Counted from the first letter of the stretch, positions 24,102 to 33,471 are shown. The stretch: 64,000 nt of DNA from Domibacillus sp. DTU_2020_1001157_1_SI_ALB_TIR_016 (GCF_032341995.1 NZ_CP135439.1:496001-560000), one strand, 5' to 3'. Made by a program: numbers and translations. Notes: generated from the sequence alone by a model not told the origin.

Positions 24102-24921
24102 GGGTCCAAATAGGAAGGTATTGGGCGGTGCGCTTGTTGCTTTAGCACTTATTCTCGGTTTAGCTCTTTTATCAATGTTTATTGAAAAAATTCCAAATGG
24201 CTATGTGGGAGTTGTGTACAGCCCGAACGGCGGTGTGCAGGAGGATACACTGGGGCAGGGATGGCATGTTGTCGGCTTATTTGATAAAGTGACGATTTAT
24301 CCGGTCCGCATGCAGACCGTGAACTATAAAGATATACAAGTGGCCACATCTGACGGTAAAAGCGTAACCGTTGATTTCGCCTACAACTACAGCATTCAGC
24401 CGGATAAAGTAGTAGATGTGTTTAACCAGTTCGGCCCGATTGAAGTAGAACAGATTGAAGATTCGTATTTGCGTACGCGCTTATGGGATGCAGGCCGAAA
24501 AGGCATTGCCAAATACTCGGTTATTGACACATATGGAGAAAAGTCATCGGAAGCGGCGGTAGATGTACAAACGCTGTTTGCGGAGGATATTAAAGATTTA
24601 GGGTTTGTTGTTGATAATATGACATTGGGTGTACCAAAGCCGGATAAATCCACCCAGGCAGCGATTGACAAACGGGTAGAAGCCGCCCAGGAGCTTGAAA
24701 GAAAACAAATCGAGCTAAAGATAGCGGAAGCGGAAGCGCAGAAAAAGAAAATTGAAGCGCAGGGTATTGCCGAGTACAACCAGATTATTAAAGAGTCCAT
24801 TTCACAGGAAGTCATTCAAAACAAATGGATTGAAAAATGGGACGGTGTGATGCCGAAAGCAACCGGATCAAACCAGTTAATTTCCATCCCGCTGGACGAA
24901 GCAGCCTCCAGCCAGCCATAA
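24070..24921 (+). CDS. SPFH/band-7 (prohibitin-like) membrane protein
   Basis: A 283-residue SPFH protein: a basic N-terminus, a membrane helix (about 17-39), GYVGVVYSPNGGVQEDTLGQGWHVVGLFDKVTIYPVRMQTV (the SPFH opening strands), and a long coiled coil (about 205-250, rich in A, E, K and Q). Such proteins form ring-like membrane scaffolds that organise proteases and lipid domains. It starts behind GAAGGAGG inside the preceding small gene. A strong terminator follows at 24929. Confidence 0.9.
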   Translation: MEKLTPNKRSKGPNRKVLGGALVALALILGLALLSMFIEKIPNGYVGVVYSPNGGVQEDTLGQGWHVVGLFDKVTIYPVRMQTVNYKDIQVATSDGKSVTVDFAYNYSIQPDKVVDVFNQFGPIEVEQIEDSYLRTRLWDAGRKGIAKYSVIDTYGEKSSEAAVDVQTLFAEDIKDLGFVVDNMTLGVPKPDKSTQAAIDKRVEAAQELERKQIELKIAEAEAQKKKIEAQGIAEYNQIIKESISQEVIQNKWIEKWDGVMPKATGSNQLISIPLDEAASSQP

Positions 24922-24928
24922 GCCAAAA

Positions 24929-24962
24929 GGGTCTTACTGTTTACAGTAAGACCCTTTTTTTT
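24929..24962 (+). terminator. Terminator after the SPFH gene
   Basis: Eleven-bp perfect stem GGGTCTTACTG / CAGTAAGACCC, TTTA loop, eight T. Confidence 0.9.
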
Positions 24963-25045
24963 GAAAAATCGTTCATGGTTTTTGTTTTCTTTTATGGTAA
25001 AATTGTCTAGTAGAAACAAGTGAAGAGAGCTGGAGGAAAGAAAAA

Positions 25046-26491
25046 ATGAAAAAATGGTTAATGCTGCTCACGGCGTTGTTTGTAGTCATTGGTATCATGC
25101 AGCCTGCCCAGGCCGCGGCAGAAACGGCTTTTTATACAAAATCCGCGGTTGCACACACAGATGGGACCACTACACCGGTTTATGCATTGAATGAACCGAT
25201 GACCCTTCAAATTGACTGGGTGTACAGTGGGGAAGAGCCTGCTCTGTACAAAGTGCCGACTCCTTTTTACATTAGTAAGGACGGAGAAGAGCCGCTGAAA
25301 ACATCGTCTGGAGAAACGGTTGGAACATTGAAGATGAACGCTGCGGACAATACCGCTATCGCTGTGCTGGAGGAAGATATACAGTCAGGTGCAAAAGGAA
25401 CCGCTAAAGTTCCAGTTGTATTCAAGGAAGACAAGCTGACGAAAATAGGCGCCTACGGCGTAGCTTTTCCGACTGGCGAACAGCTTTCCTTTACGATTAC
25501 AGAGGAAGCAGAGGGAGCCATCAAAATGGTGGCGCTGGATGCCAAGTCAAAAGAAAAGCTGGCTGGTGCTTCGTTCACGATCGTAAACGAGGGAGGAAAA
25601 GTAGTCGCTTCGCTCAAGACGAATGCAGCGGGAGAAGCATCGGTGCCTAACCTGCCGTTCGGTACATACACGGTCACTCAAACAGCAGCGCCTGATGGCT
25701 ACGCGGTTCCGCTGGAGCCCTGGAAGCTGGATTTGAATACCGTTCTTGTGACAAAAGAAATTATGCATGAAAAGTCTACAGGATTAACGGGAGCTTTAAA
25801 CATTACAGCTGTTGAGAAAGGAGCGGCTGTACCGATTGCCGGAGCTGAATTTGAGCTCAAAACAGAAAATGGTCTTTATTCAAAAAAAGTAGTGACGGAT
25901 GCGAAAGGAAAAGCTTCGCTAACCGGTCTTTCCTATGGCACCTACGAGCTGACTCAAACAAAAACAGACAGTGACTATGTGCTGCCGACGGAGTCTTGGA
26001 CAGTGACGATCGGCCGTCAGACGCCGGTGGAACAAAAAGTGGAAAACAGCCTTGTGAATGCTTATGGTGCCTTAAAGGTTACGCTGACAGATGCTTCATC
26101 CGAGGCGGAGCTTAAGGGAGCGGAATTTTCTCTTTATGATGAAGAAAAGGAGCTCGTTTCCAAGGTTGTAACAGATGACAACGGAGTTGCTTCTTTTACA
26201 AGTTTAAAGGCTGGAAGCTACAAACTGGAAGAAACCGATGCGCCAGATGGCTACACTCGCTCAACTGGCCAAACAGATGTCACGATCAAAAGCGGTGAAA
26301 CAGTGGATGTAGAAATGGAGAATACAAAAATCGCGGAGGCTTCTTCCACAACAACCTCTGTGAAAACAAAAGCAGCTGGAACCGGGACGCTTCCACAAAC
26401 CGGAGATGAATCAGGTGCTCTGTATCTGTTTGCTGGTGTGCTGCTTGCAGCCGGTGCCTGGCTGCTGATGAGAAAAGGAAAAAGTGCGTGA
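25046..26491 (+). CDS. LPXTG surface protein with three SpaA/Cna_B-type domains
   Basis: A 481-residue cell-wall-anchored protein: signal peptide (residues 1-24), an N-terminal region of about 130 residues with beta character, three tandem prealbumin-like (SpaA/Cna_B) domains (about 150-240, 248-335, 342-430) each opening GA-I/L-K/N and ending G-T/S-Y-x-L/V-x-x-T, and a C-terminal sorting signal LPQTG at 449-453, hydrophobic stretch and RKGK tail. Such domains often carry internal isopeptide bonds. It overlaps its sortase gene. It is probably a pilin-like or adhesive stalk; no second pilin gene is present here. Confidence 0.9.
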   Translation: MKKWLMLLTALFVVIGIMQPAQAAAETAFYTKSAVAHTDGTTTPVYALNEPMTLQIDWVYSGEEPALYKVPTPFYISKDGEEPLKTSSGETVGTLKMNAADNTAIAVLEEDIQSGAKGTAKVPVVFKEDKLTKIGAYGVAFPTGEQLSFTITEEAEGAIKMVALDAKSKEKLAGASFTIVNEGGKVVASLKTNAAGEASVPNLPFGTYTVTQTAAPDGYAVPLEPWKLDLNTVLVTKEIMHEKSTGLTGALNITAVEKGAAVPIAGAEFELKTENGLYSKKVVTDAKGKASLTGLSYGTYELTQTKTDSDYVLPTESWTVTIGRQTPVEQKVENSLVNAYGALKVTLTDASSEAELKGAEFSLYDEEKELVSKVVTDDNGVASFTSLKAGSYKLEETDAPDGYTRSTGQTDVTIKSGETVDVEMENTKIAEASSTTTSVKTKAAGTGTLPQTGDESGALYLFAGVLLAAGAWLLMRKGKSA

Positions 26492-27129
26492 AGATAAGAC
26501 AGGTTATCGGTGTGCTTTGTATTCTGACAGCGATTGTGCTGATCGGGGCTCCTTTTTTAAAGTATGAACTGCTTGAAGCCAAATCGAGCCATGTAACGGC
26601 TCAATCACTGACGCCGGAAAAAATCGAGCAGAATAACAAGAAGCCTGCAGAGTTTGATATGGAATCCATTGAACCGCCCTCTGTTATGGATACAGTCGTA
26701 AAGGAAGCCAAAGCAGACGAAGAATCGGTTGTCGGCCAAATCCGGATTCCCTCGGTAAATTTGGATCTGCCCATTTTAAAAGGGACGACGAACGAAAATC
26801 TAATGGCCGGCGCCACCACGATGCGGGAAAATCAATGGATGGGCGTTGGCAATTATCCGCTTGCCGGGCATCATATGAATCGGGAAGATCTCCTGTTTAG
26901 CCCTGTTTTGAAGGTGAAAAAAGGCGATCTCATTTATGTAACGGATTTAACGTATGAATATACGTACAGCGTCACCAAAACAGAAGTGGTACATGAAAAC
27001 CGGACAGATCTGATAGAGAATACAATTGAACCGAACATCACACTGGTCACTTGCTATAATTCTGACGATCGTACAAAGCGGTTTATTGTAACCGGAGAAT
27101 TAAAGGAAACCCATGAATATAAAAAATAA
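26488..27129 (+). CDS. Class A-like sortase dedicated to the adjacent LPXTG protein
   Basis: A 213-residue sortase: N-terminal membrane helix (about 5-23), then the beta-barrel catalytic domain with His in AGHHM (128-129), Cys189 in TLVTCYN and Arg198 in KRFIVTG, the full triad. It starts at a GTG that overlaps the stop of the surface protein (GTGA), so it is translationally coupled. It cleaves LPQTG between T and G and joins the protein to the cell wall. The hairpin after its stop is the left copy flanking repeat element 3. Confidence 0.92.
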   Translation: MKIRQVIGVLCILTAIVLIGAPFLKYELLEAKSSHVTAQSLTPEKIEQNNKKPAEFDMESIEPPSVMDTVVKEAKADEESVVGQIRIPSVNLDLPILKGTTNENLMAGATTMRENQWMGVGNYPLAGHHMNREDLLFSPVLKVKKGDLIYVTDLTYEYTYSVTKTEVVHENRTDLIENTIEPNITLVTCYNSDDRTKRFIVTGELKETHEYKK

Positions 27130-27152
27130 AGGCGCCTTTTATAGGCGCCTTT
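27128..27152 (+). terminator. Terminator hairpin, left copy flanking repeat element 3
   Basis: Nine-bp stem AAAGGCGCC / GGCGCCTTT with TTTTATA loop, starting at the sortase stop codon. The T run is lost where the element begins (AGATTG). Confidence 0.8.
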
Positions 27153-27554
27153 AGATTGTAAACAAATGATATGGATAACCGTGCACATGAATGGGATGGA
27201 TCGGCGGCGTCCAGGCAGCTCCGCTTTCCATGGGGCAGGCTCAGAGCCCGCTAGTCCCATAGGAGTCTGCGCCGCCCTCCCGCCGCCAAGTGGCTTGCAA
27301 CAAGATTGTATAGAGCTAACAAGGTCGTGTTTTTCTGTTTAAAAAAAGAGAAGTTTCTATTCGGTCCTTGCTTATTAGTCTTCAAGACTATTTAGTGAAG
27401 CCTGCCGGACGAAGACTCCTGCGGGAAGTACAGTGAGTCGGGAGACCCCGCAGGCGCAGCCGAGGAGGCTCCCGCACTGCCTTAGGATGCGCGAAGTCTG
27501 GCAGGCTTTACTTATCGGTTCTTTTTTTAAAGCGAAAGATTTTGTCTACACACT
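27153..27554. repeat. Terminator-flanked palindromic repeat element 3 (402 bp)
   Basis: Begins AGATTGTAAACAAATGATATG and ends TTTGTCTACACACT, a degenerate/intact pair of the inverted terminus. Module A (about 27200-27290) contains the CCATGGGGCAGG and TAGTCCCATAGGAGTC segments also seen in element 1. The AT-rich spacer (27295-27385) matches elements 2 and 4, and module B has inverted arms at 27394-27410 and 27496-27512. No gene is supported inside. The flanking 25-bp hairpins differ at four positions. Confidence 0.85.
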
Positions 27555-27587
27555 GAAGGTGCCTTTTATAGGTACCTTTATTTTTTT
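27555..27587 (+). terminator. Terminator hairpin, right copy flanking repeat element 3
   Basis: Stem AAGGTGCC / GGTACCTT (one G-U) with the same TTTTATA loop as 27128-27152, followed by TA and seven T. Confidence 0.8.
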
Positions 27588-27627
27588 GAGCAAAAAAGAA
27601 GTAAATAGTAAATTTTATGAACGTATG

Positions 27628-27655
27628 TTGCATTTTTCCAGTAGATCTGTATTAT
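27628..27655 (+). promoter_or_regulatory. Promoter of the GntR-ABC operon with possible operator
   Basis: TTGCAT (27628-27633), 16 bp, TATTAT (27650-27655). GTATTA and TAATAC form an inverted pair around the start region and could bind the YtrA-like repressor encoded next. Confidence 0.4.
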
Positions 27656-27701
27656 ATATGTTAGTACAGTTAATACGGTTTCGGGGAAAAGGAGGACGGC
27701 G

Positions 27702-28091
27702 ATGTTTACGATTGACACGAGAAGTCGTGTGCCGATATATGAGCAGCTGACAGAAAAAATAAAGGAATTAATCATTCGTGAGGTCATGAAGGCAGATGAG
27801 CAGCTGCCATCAGTCCGTACGCTGGCGCAGGAATTAACCATCAATCCAAATACAATCCAAAAAGCGTATCGAGAGCTTGAGCGGGAAGGATTTATTTACT
27901 CTATTCCGGGCAAAGGAAGCTTCGTGTCGCCGGTTAAAAACGAAATCAATAAGGAGCGGGTGGAGATGCTGAAACACGAACTTGAACGAATCGTCGGGGA
28001 GATTTTGTACCTTGGCGTGCCGAAGGATGAAGTGATCAAGCTGATTGAAACGATGCAGGAGCCGGAAAGGGGAGCAGACAAAAATGATTAA
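27702..28091 (+). CDS. GntR-family (YtrA-type) transcriptional regulator
   Basis: A 129-residue regulator: winged helix (about 8-75) with PIYEQLTEKIKELIIREV, LPSVRTLAQELTINPNTIQKAYRELEREGFIYSIPGKGSFV, the standard GntR DNA-binding pattern, and only a short helical C-terminus, which places it in the YtrA subfamily rather than the FadR or HutC types. YtrA-type regulators repress adjacent ABC transporter operons that often respond to cell-wall stress. It starts behind AAAAGGAGG and overlaps the ABC ATPase gene by eight bases. Confidence 0.93.
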   Translation: MFTIDTRSRVPIYEQLTEKIKELIIREVMKADEQLPSVRTLAQELTINPNTIQKAYRELEREGFIYSIPGKGSFVSPVKNEINKERVEMLKHELERIVGEILYLGVPKDEVIKLIETMQEPERGADKND

Positions 28092-28983
28092 AGCGGATCA
28101 TCTGTCAAAGCGATTTGGCCGTTTTGAAGCCGTAAAGGATATACAAATGCATGTGAAAAAAGGATCGATTTATGGGCTGCTCGGTTCCAATGGTGCCGGA
28201 AAAACGACACTGCTCAAAATGCTGTCCGGGATCATGAGAGCCGATCAGGGCAGCGCTGTAATCGAAGAAAAATCGATTTTTGAACAGCCGGAAGTAAAAA
28301 AACGGATTTTGTTTATCCCGGACCAGCCATACTTCTTTCATCAAACTTCTCTGCTTCAAATGGCTCACTTTTATGCAGCGGTTTATGACCGGTGGAATGA
28401 AGAACGATTTCAACAGCTGTATCATCATTTTAACCTCAACCCAAAAGCAAAGCTTTCACGTATGTCGAAAGGGATGCAGCGCCAGGCCGCTTTTATTTTA
28501 ACGCTCTCGGCAATGCCAGATGCGCTTATTTTGGACGAGCCTTTTGACGGGCTGGACCCTGTTGTGCGCCAGCAGGTTAAAAATCTTCTTATTCAAGATG
28601 TCAGCAGCCGTTCTATGACGGTTCTTGTTTCCTCACACAACCTGCGGGAAATGGAAGACTTTTGTGATGCCGTCGGTGTTATGCATAAAGGAAGCCTTTT
28701 GTATGAGCGTGATTTAGAAGAGCTGAAAACCGATGTGAGCAAGCTGCAGGTGGCATTTAAAAAGATGCCGGACGAGTCGTTCATTAACGGCATGGATGTG
28801 ATGCATTATGAGAAACGGGGCCGGGTGCTGACTTGTATTGTTCGCGGAAATGAGGGAGACATTGATCGGCACGTACGCTCTTATGAACCAGCCATTTACG
28901 ACGTGCTGCCGTTAACACTTGAAGAAATTTTTACGTACGAAATGGGGAGTGTCGGCTATGAAATCCGGAATCTTATCGTTTAA
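28084..28983 (+). CDS. ABC transporter ATP-binding protein
   Basis: A 299-residue ATPase: Walker A GSNGAGKTT (34-42), signature LSRMSKGMQRQ (124-134), Walker B ALILDEP (147-153), then an H-loop SSHNLREM. The signature is SKG rather than SGG, common in YtrB-like and YxlF-like exporters. The ATG at 28084 follows GGGGAGCAGACAAAA and overlaps the regulator gene; a longer open frame upstream has no ribosome site. It pairs with the permease that overlaps its 3' end. Confidence 0.93.
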   Translation: MIKADHLSKRFGRFEAVKDIQMHVKKGSIYGLLGSNGAGKTTLLKMLSGIMRADQGSAVIEEKSIFEQPEVKKRILFIPDQPYFFHQTSLLQMAHFYAAVYDRWNEERFQQLYHHFNLNPKAKLSRMSKGMQRQAAFILTLSAMPDALILDEPFDGLDPVVRQQVKNLLIQDVSSRSMTVLVSSHNLREMEDFCDAVGVMHKGSLLYERDLEELKTDVSKLQVAFKKMPDESFINGMDVMHYEKRGRVLTCIVRGNEGDIDRHVRSYEPAIYDVLPLTLEEIFTYEMGSVGYEIRNLIV

Positions 28984-30946
28984 TAAAGGGCTGTTTCTGC
29001 AGCATGTGCGCTCTGTGTTATGGATCGGCCTGTTTTTTCTTTTGTCACAGGTTGTCCTGCTGCCGCTTGGTATCTTTGTCATTCTTCGGGATGAATGGAG
29101 CGTCAAATCGTTTTTAGAAACAAACACCGGCAATGTACTGCTTATGATTTCTTTTTCGGTTCAATATATAACGTATATGGTGTTCCCGGTTTTAGCTGGT
29201 ATTGTGTTAACGAGCTACATGACCAAAAAAAGCTCGTCCGATTTTATGCACAGCCTGCCGTTTAAGCGTGAAACACTGCTGACACACGTATATACAGCAG
29301 GGGCTGCCGCTCTTGGCATGCCTATTTTAGTCAATGCTTTGATCTTGCTGGTGATACGGCCGATGGTAAAGCCAATTGACTATACAGTGGGAAATATTGC
29401 GGAATGGGCTGGTGTTTCCCTGTTTGTCGTTTTGTTTATGTTTGTTACTACTGTTTTAATTGGCTTGTTTATTGGTCCGGCAATTTTGCAGGGAATCATG
29501 GCTTACGGCATATTTGTATTGCCGGCTGCGCTTGTTTTCATGACGCTGACCAATGCCCGTTATTTTATCAACGGACTGGCTGTAGATGCTTATGCGTCTA
29601 AAATTATGGAGGACGGTATTTTCTTAATTCGGGCAGCGAGCTATGAAACTCGCCCGTTCACTGGCACGGAGTGGGCGGTCTACCTGGTGATTGGGGCAGT
29701 CATGATGGCTGTTTCCTACTATGTATATAAAGTACGGCCTGCTGAAGCGGTAGATGAAACGATCGTATTTCCGTTTTTTAGATGGGCATTTATCTTCGTT
29801 TTAACGTTTGCAGCAATGCTGATTGGCGGTATGTATTTTGCGGAGCTTCTTGGTGCCACATCCGGGTGGATGATCGCTGGTTATGTGATCGGGGCAGCGG
29901 CTGGCTATACACTGCTGCAGATGATTGTGCAAAAGTCGCTGCGGCTTACGTGGCCATGGAAAGGGTTTGTTTTCTATGCCCTGCTCGTTTTGATTTTGCT
30001 GCTGCCGGGAGCACTGTTTGCTCGGTCCTACGAAAAAGCCATTCCAGATATGAATGAGATAGAAAAAGTATATATTGGTGATGAAACAGAGCCGTTTTCA
30101 GGCACGTTTTATGAGGAAGAGCAGAACAAGCTGAAAAAAACGGACGCTGGATTTATGACAGGTACAGATTCGATCGAGCAGGTGCGCCAGGTGCATCAAA
30201 AGCTGATTGGTGTTCGAAGTGACCGCCCGGTTTTAGACGGCTATGCTGTTAACATTACGTATAAGATGAAAGACGGAAGCCGCGTACAGCGCGAATACCT
30301 GGTATCAACTGCCGAAGCAGCCAAAGCGACAAAGGAACTGCGAAAAAATGTCGAATTTATTAAAGCATCGACGTCTCTTTTTGCCCTCGCTCCAGAAACT
30401 GCGATCAATTACTTGACCGTTTATAACAATGCTGCTGAATCTCAAATGGCAAACGTTGCGGAAAAAAAAGCCATTGAAGCGATTCGAACGGCCATTCAAA
30501 GGGACGCATTGTCGGGAGAAGCAGATATGTTCAGCGCGAACAGCAATTCAATTGCTGGATCGATTGATTTTTGGGCAGGGAAAAACAATGGCATAAGCTT
30601 AAACAGCACCGTTCATTTGGATGATGAGCACACGATTGCGGCCATCCGAAAATATGTGCCAAATGGTGAGGCGTTTGCTTCTGTTTCAAACGTCGATAAA
30701 GCATTTGTTGTGAACGCACCAAGCGACGAAGAAAAAGAAAAACTGAATCAATTTATTTGGAACAATGAAGGCCAGGAGCCGGATTGGAGCAAAATGCCGC
30801 TGAATTACAAACAGGTAACAAGCAAGGCGGAAATCCAACAGCTAATGAACCCGGCTTCTTTGAATAGAGATGGAGACCAACTATTGGTGATTAAATGGAG
30901 GAGCGGAACTGATCACGCGAACATTTCAGCAGCCGCTTTAAAATAA
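28958..30946 (+). CDS. ABC transporter permease with large extracytoplasmic domain
   Basis: A 662-residue membrane protein with about ten helices in the first 370 residues (for example SVLWIGLFFLLSQVVLLPLG and FVVLFMFVTTVLIGLFIG) followed by a roughly 290-residue soluble region (about 375-662) that contains repeated beta-rich stretches. The ATG at 28958 has GGGGAGTG upstream; the longer open frame has none. It overlaps the ATPase gene by 26 bp, so the subunits are probably made together. An exporter or sensor of cell-wall-active compounds is plausible because of the YtrA-type regulator; the substrate is unknown. Confidence 0.85.
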   Translation: MKSGILSFNKGLFLQHVRSVLWIGLFFLLSQVVLLPLGIFVILRDEWSVKSFLETNTGNVLLMISFSVQYITYMVFPVLAGIVLTSYMTKKSSSDFMHSLPFKRETLLTHVYTAGAAALGMPILVNALILLVIRPMVKPIDYTVGNIAEWAGVSLFVVLFMFVTTVLIGLFIGPAILQGIMAYGIFVLPAALVFMTLTNARYFINGLAVDAYASKIMEDGIFLIRAASYETRPFTGTEWAVYLVIGAVMMAVSYYVYKVRPAEAVDETIVFPFFRWAFIFVLTFAAMLIGGMYFAELLGATSGWMIAGYVIGAAAGYTLLQMIVQKSLRLTWPWKGFVFYALLVLILLLPGALFARSYEKAIPDMNEIEKVYIGDETEPFSGTFYEEEQNKLKKTDAGFMTGTDSIEQVRQVHQKLIGVRSDRPVLDGYAVNITYKMKDGSRVQREYLVSTAEAAKATKELRKNVEFIKASTSLFALAPETAINYLTVYNNAAESQMANVAEKKAIEAIRTAIQRDALSGEADMFSANSNSIAGSIDFWAGKNNGISLNSTVHLDDEHTIAAIRKYVPNGEAFASVSNVDKAFVVNAPSDEEKEKLNQFIWNNEGQEPDWSKMPLNYKQVTSKAEIQQLMNPASLNRDGDQLLVIKWRSGTDHANISAAALK

Positions 30947-30954
30947 GAACGATA

Positions 30955-30983
30955 AAAGCAGCCGCGCATGGTGCGGCTGCTTT
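30955..30983. terminator. Bidirectional terminator after the ABC operon
   Basis: Eleven-bp stem AAAGCAGCCGC / GCGGCTGCTTT with GCATGGT loop, between the convergent ABC operon and TIM-barrel gene. Confidence 0.85.
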
Positions 30984-30986
30984 CCT

Positions 30987-31778
30987 TTATTGGTTTAATA
31001 GAGTTTTCCAGGATTCAGCGTGATGCACAGCAACCTGGCAGCCACATTCATTTTCGAGTGTTTCCAGCTCTTTCTCGAAGTAGGCGGCGCTTTTTCCGAA
31101 AAACGAAATGCCTCCTGCTTCCGGATTTGCAATCGTCTCCACAGCAATCGACACGTTTCTTTCGAGTGAACGGCCAAGCGCACGCTCTTTGGCCGAAACA
31201 TCCATAACTTTCTCGGCACTGTCGCGGTACGCCATAATCACCGTATAATCCGTATGCTGAATCACAAACTCTGCTAACGTTCCTCCGGTAGAAGCGGACA
31301 CTTCATCGTACCAAAAAGGAATATCAGCTCCGAGTGTCCAGCCGCTGTCTGCTGCCCGCTTGATCAGCCTTTCGTACCGATAAACCGCCTTTTTCTGATC
31401 AGTTTTCCATTCGCTGGACAAATATGGTTCAATATCAAGGTGAATACCGTCCCAATCCAGCGGACGTATCCGATCCAAAAAGGTGTCCAGATCTTTCTCC
31501 GTATATTCGGGTGATCCATCGAGCGCGTGAACCCGCATACCCTGCTCGTGCGCTTTCTCAATAAAGGATTGATAGACAGAATCTGAAACAGAAGCGTCGA
31601 TTTGGACATATACATCTTTCACACTTTGTTTCTCAAAGAAGGACAGCATTTCTGTTGAATCTTTGAGCGTATGGGCATCCCATATCCATGTGGCTCTTTC
31701 TTTTTTCGACAATTCGCACCCTCCCCAAAAAAGCAGAATGAAGGCCAGGAGTATTCCGCCAAACACAAACATGCGCAT
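30987..31778 (-). CDS. Exported TIM-barrel (glycoside-hydrolase-like) protein
   Basis: A 263-residue protein with an N-terminal hydrophobic segment ending WGGC (residues 18-21), which could be a lipobox although Trp at -3 is unusual. The rest looks like a (beta/alpha)8 barrel: TWIWDAHTL, VKDVYVQIDASV, GMRVHALDG, DGIHLDIEPYL (a likely catalytic strand with D and E), ADIPFWYDEVS and YTVIMAYRD. The layout resembles small GH18/GH-like or amidase-like barrels. No neighbours on the same strand. Substrate unknown; a sugar polymer of the envelope is likely. Confidence 0.6.
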   Translation of the reverse strand: MRMFVFGGILLAFILLFWGGCELSKKERATWIWDAHTLKDSTEMLSFFEKQSVKDVYVQIDASVSDSVYQSFIEKAHEQGMRVHALDGSPEYTEKDLDTFLDRIRPLDWDGIHLDIEPYLSSEWKTDQKKAVYRYERLIKRAADSGWTLGADIPFWYDEVSASTGGTLAEFVIQHTDYTVIMAYRDSAEKVMDVSAKERALGRSLERNVSIAVETIANPEAGGISFFGKSAAYFEKELETLENECGCQVAVHHAESWKTLLNQ

Positions 31779-31993
31779 GAAAAATCCGCCACCCTATCAT
31801 GAATGTAGTTACAATGAGTATAACAAACAGGGAACTTCTTTTTCATTTGAAGGAACGATTCATTTTCCGCTGGATTCTCAACGCTTTTCCGATATAATAG
31901 AAAAGATGCATTTTCAGGTTTACACAATTCTTTTACTATAAAATATGATAGTATAAAAATCTACGAAATTGGAAGGAAAGAGGACTTTTCAAC

Positions 31994-33385
31994 ATGAAGA
32001 ATGAGAAGACATTTTGGCTGCTGGCCCTGGCTTTTATTATTTGGCAGCCGGTTATTGATGTGCTCACAAGCGCATCGCTGCTGCTGCTTAACATTAGTTT
32101 AACTGTCGGTGTAATTGTCCGCGTGCTGTTTATGGCCGCTATCGTATTGATGCTGTTATGGAAAGCACGGCAAAGCGGGCTGGCAAGGAAGTACATTCTT
32201 TATTTACTAGCCGTTGCGGCCGTCATTGCTATTAACATTGTGCTGAATATGAACGTAAAAGATCCTTACTACCTTGGGAGCGAATTAAAGTTTTTCAATA
32301 AGATTGTGTACTTTCCAATCCTGTTTACGGGCTTTAGCGTTCTGTACCTTTATTTAAAGCGGGAGCAAGTGCCGTTTAAAGAAAAAACCACTTCTTATTT
32401 CTTGTACGCCTCGCTGATCATCAGTGCCGTGTTTCTTGTTTCCTTTGTAACAGGAACAAGCCTGTCCAATTACTCCCATACGAAAATCGGCTTTAGCGGC
32501 TGGTTTTATGCCGGAAATGAAATTGGTGCCATCATGGCGATCATTCTTCCGGTGACGGCCCTTTACGCAATTGAGAAAACAAATCGTGTAAAAGAGTGGC
32601 GTTATTGGATTCCATTTGTGCTGCTGGCTGTTTCGATGCAGTTTCTTGGAACGAAAGTTGGGTACGGCGGTATTGTCGTTGTGCTGCTGGCTGCTTTTTT
32701 CTCTATGCTCATTTTGTATTTCACCAAAGAGCGTTCAGAAAAAACGCGTTCCAATATGCTCATTTCGCTAGTGCTCATTGCTGTGCTCGCTGTGACAACA
32801 CCGGTTACGCCTGTGTTTCATAACATGTTTGCACACTTAAGTTTATTAAACATCGACTTTAGCAAAGAAAAAGAAAAAGAGATTGATCCAGATACAGGCG
32901 AAGAACTGCCGGAAGATGAGCAGGAGGAAGAAGAGCCTGAGATTACAAATGAACAAGTGCAGAATCTTGTATTCAGCAGCCGGGAAAAATATTTAGCTGA
33001 GATGAAAGACCAGTTTGCCGAAGCGCCGGTTTCACAAAAGCTTTTCGGTATGGGGTTTGCCGGAAACTATGAAGAACCGGAACCAGGCAAAACACCGAGG
33101 ATGATCGAGATGGACTTTTTTGATCTCTTTTTCTCACTCGGCATCGTCGGCTTCCTGACAATGATGTCATTGCCGCTTTACTATGCGATCCGTTTTGTGA
33201 TTCACTTTGTCCGAAACATTAAACAAACCTTCACGCCGGTTAACATTATGTATGGAGTTGCCTTTATCCTTGGAATCGGGATCAGCGCAACGGCAGGGCA
33301 TGTGTTAACGGCTCCTGCCGTCTCTATCTATGTAGCAGCCGTTATGGCACTTCTTATGGTGCAAGAAGGCATTATAAAAGAATAA
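31994..33385 (+). CDS. O-antigen ligase/polymerase-like membrane protein
   Basis: A 463-residue protein with about eleven membrane helices and one large extracytoplasmic loop (about 290-375) that is unusually acidic (EELPEDEQEEEEPEITNEQ). The region FGMGFAGNYEEPEP before DFFDLFFSLGIVGFL matches the Wzy/WaaL ligase pattern of a loop followed by a conserved helix. Such proteins polymerise or ligate lipid-linked glycans (for example teichuronic acid). The start follows GGAAGGAAAGAGG. It is a single-gene unit ending in a strong terminator. Confidence 0.75.
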   Translation: MKNEKTFWLLALAFIIWQPVIDVLTSASLLLLNISLTVGVIVRVLFMAAIVLMLLWKARQSGLARKYILYLLAVAAVIAINIVLNMNVKDPYYLGSELKFFNKIVYFPILFTGFSVLYLYLKREQVPFKEKTTSYFLYASLIISAVFLVSFVTGTSLSNYSHTKIGFSGWFYAGNEIGAIMAIILPVTALYAIEKTNRVKEWRYWIPFVLLAVSMQFLGTKVGYGGIVVVLLAAFFSMLILYFTKERSEKTRSNMLISLVLIAVLAVTTPVTPVFHNMFAHLSLLNIDFSKEKEKEIDPDTGEELPEDEQEEEEPEITNEQVQNLVFSSREKYLAEMKDQFAEAPVSQKLFGMGFAGNYEEPEPGKTPRMIEMDFFDLFFSLGIVGFLTMMSLPLYYAIRFVIHFVRNIKQTFTPVNIMYGVAFILGIGISATAGHVLTAPAVSIYVAAVMALLMVQEGIIKE

Positions 33386-33394
33386 AAGAGCAAG

Positions 33395-33428
33395 AAAACC
33401 GCCCCGGCTGATGTCGGGGCGGTTTTTT
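33395..33428 (+). terminator. Terminator after the O-antigen-ligase-like gene
   Basis: Twelve-bp perfect stem AAAACCGCCCCG / CGGGGCGGTTTT, GCTGATGT loop, T run. Confidence 0.9.
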
Positions 33429-33432
33429 CAAA

Positions 33433-33471
33433 TTATGAACGTAATGTAACGATTTGTTAAAGTTTTTGTAA
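33433..33471. promoter_or_regulatory. Weak candidate Pho box upstream of the SLH-nucleotidase
   Basis: TTATGA, ATGTAA, TGTTAA and TTGTAA start at exact 11-base steps (33433, 33444, 33455, 33466). On the minus strand they include TTAACA, ATTACA and GTTACA, but the orientation is opposite to the coding strand, so this is only suggestive. Confidence 0.3.

Noticed and set aside
27433..27750. A 105-codon open frame before the GntR gene
   Set aside because: It starts inside module B of repeat element 3, crosses the terminator and promoter and has no Shine-Dalgarno.
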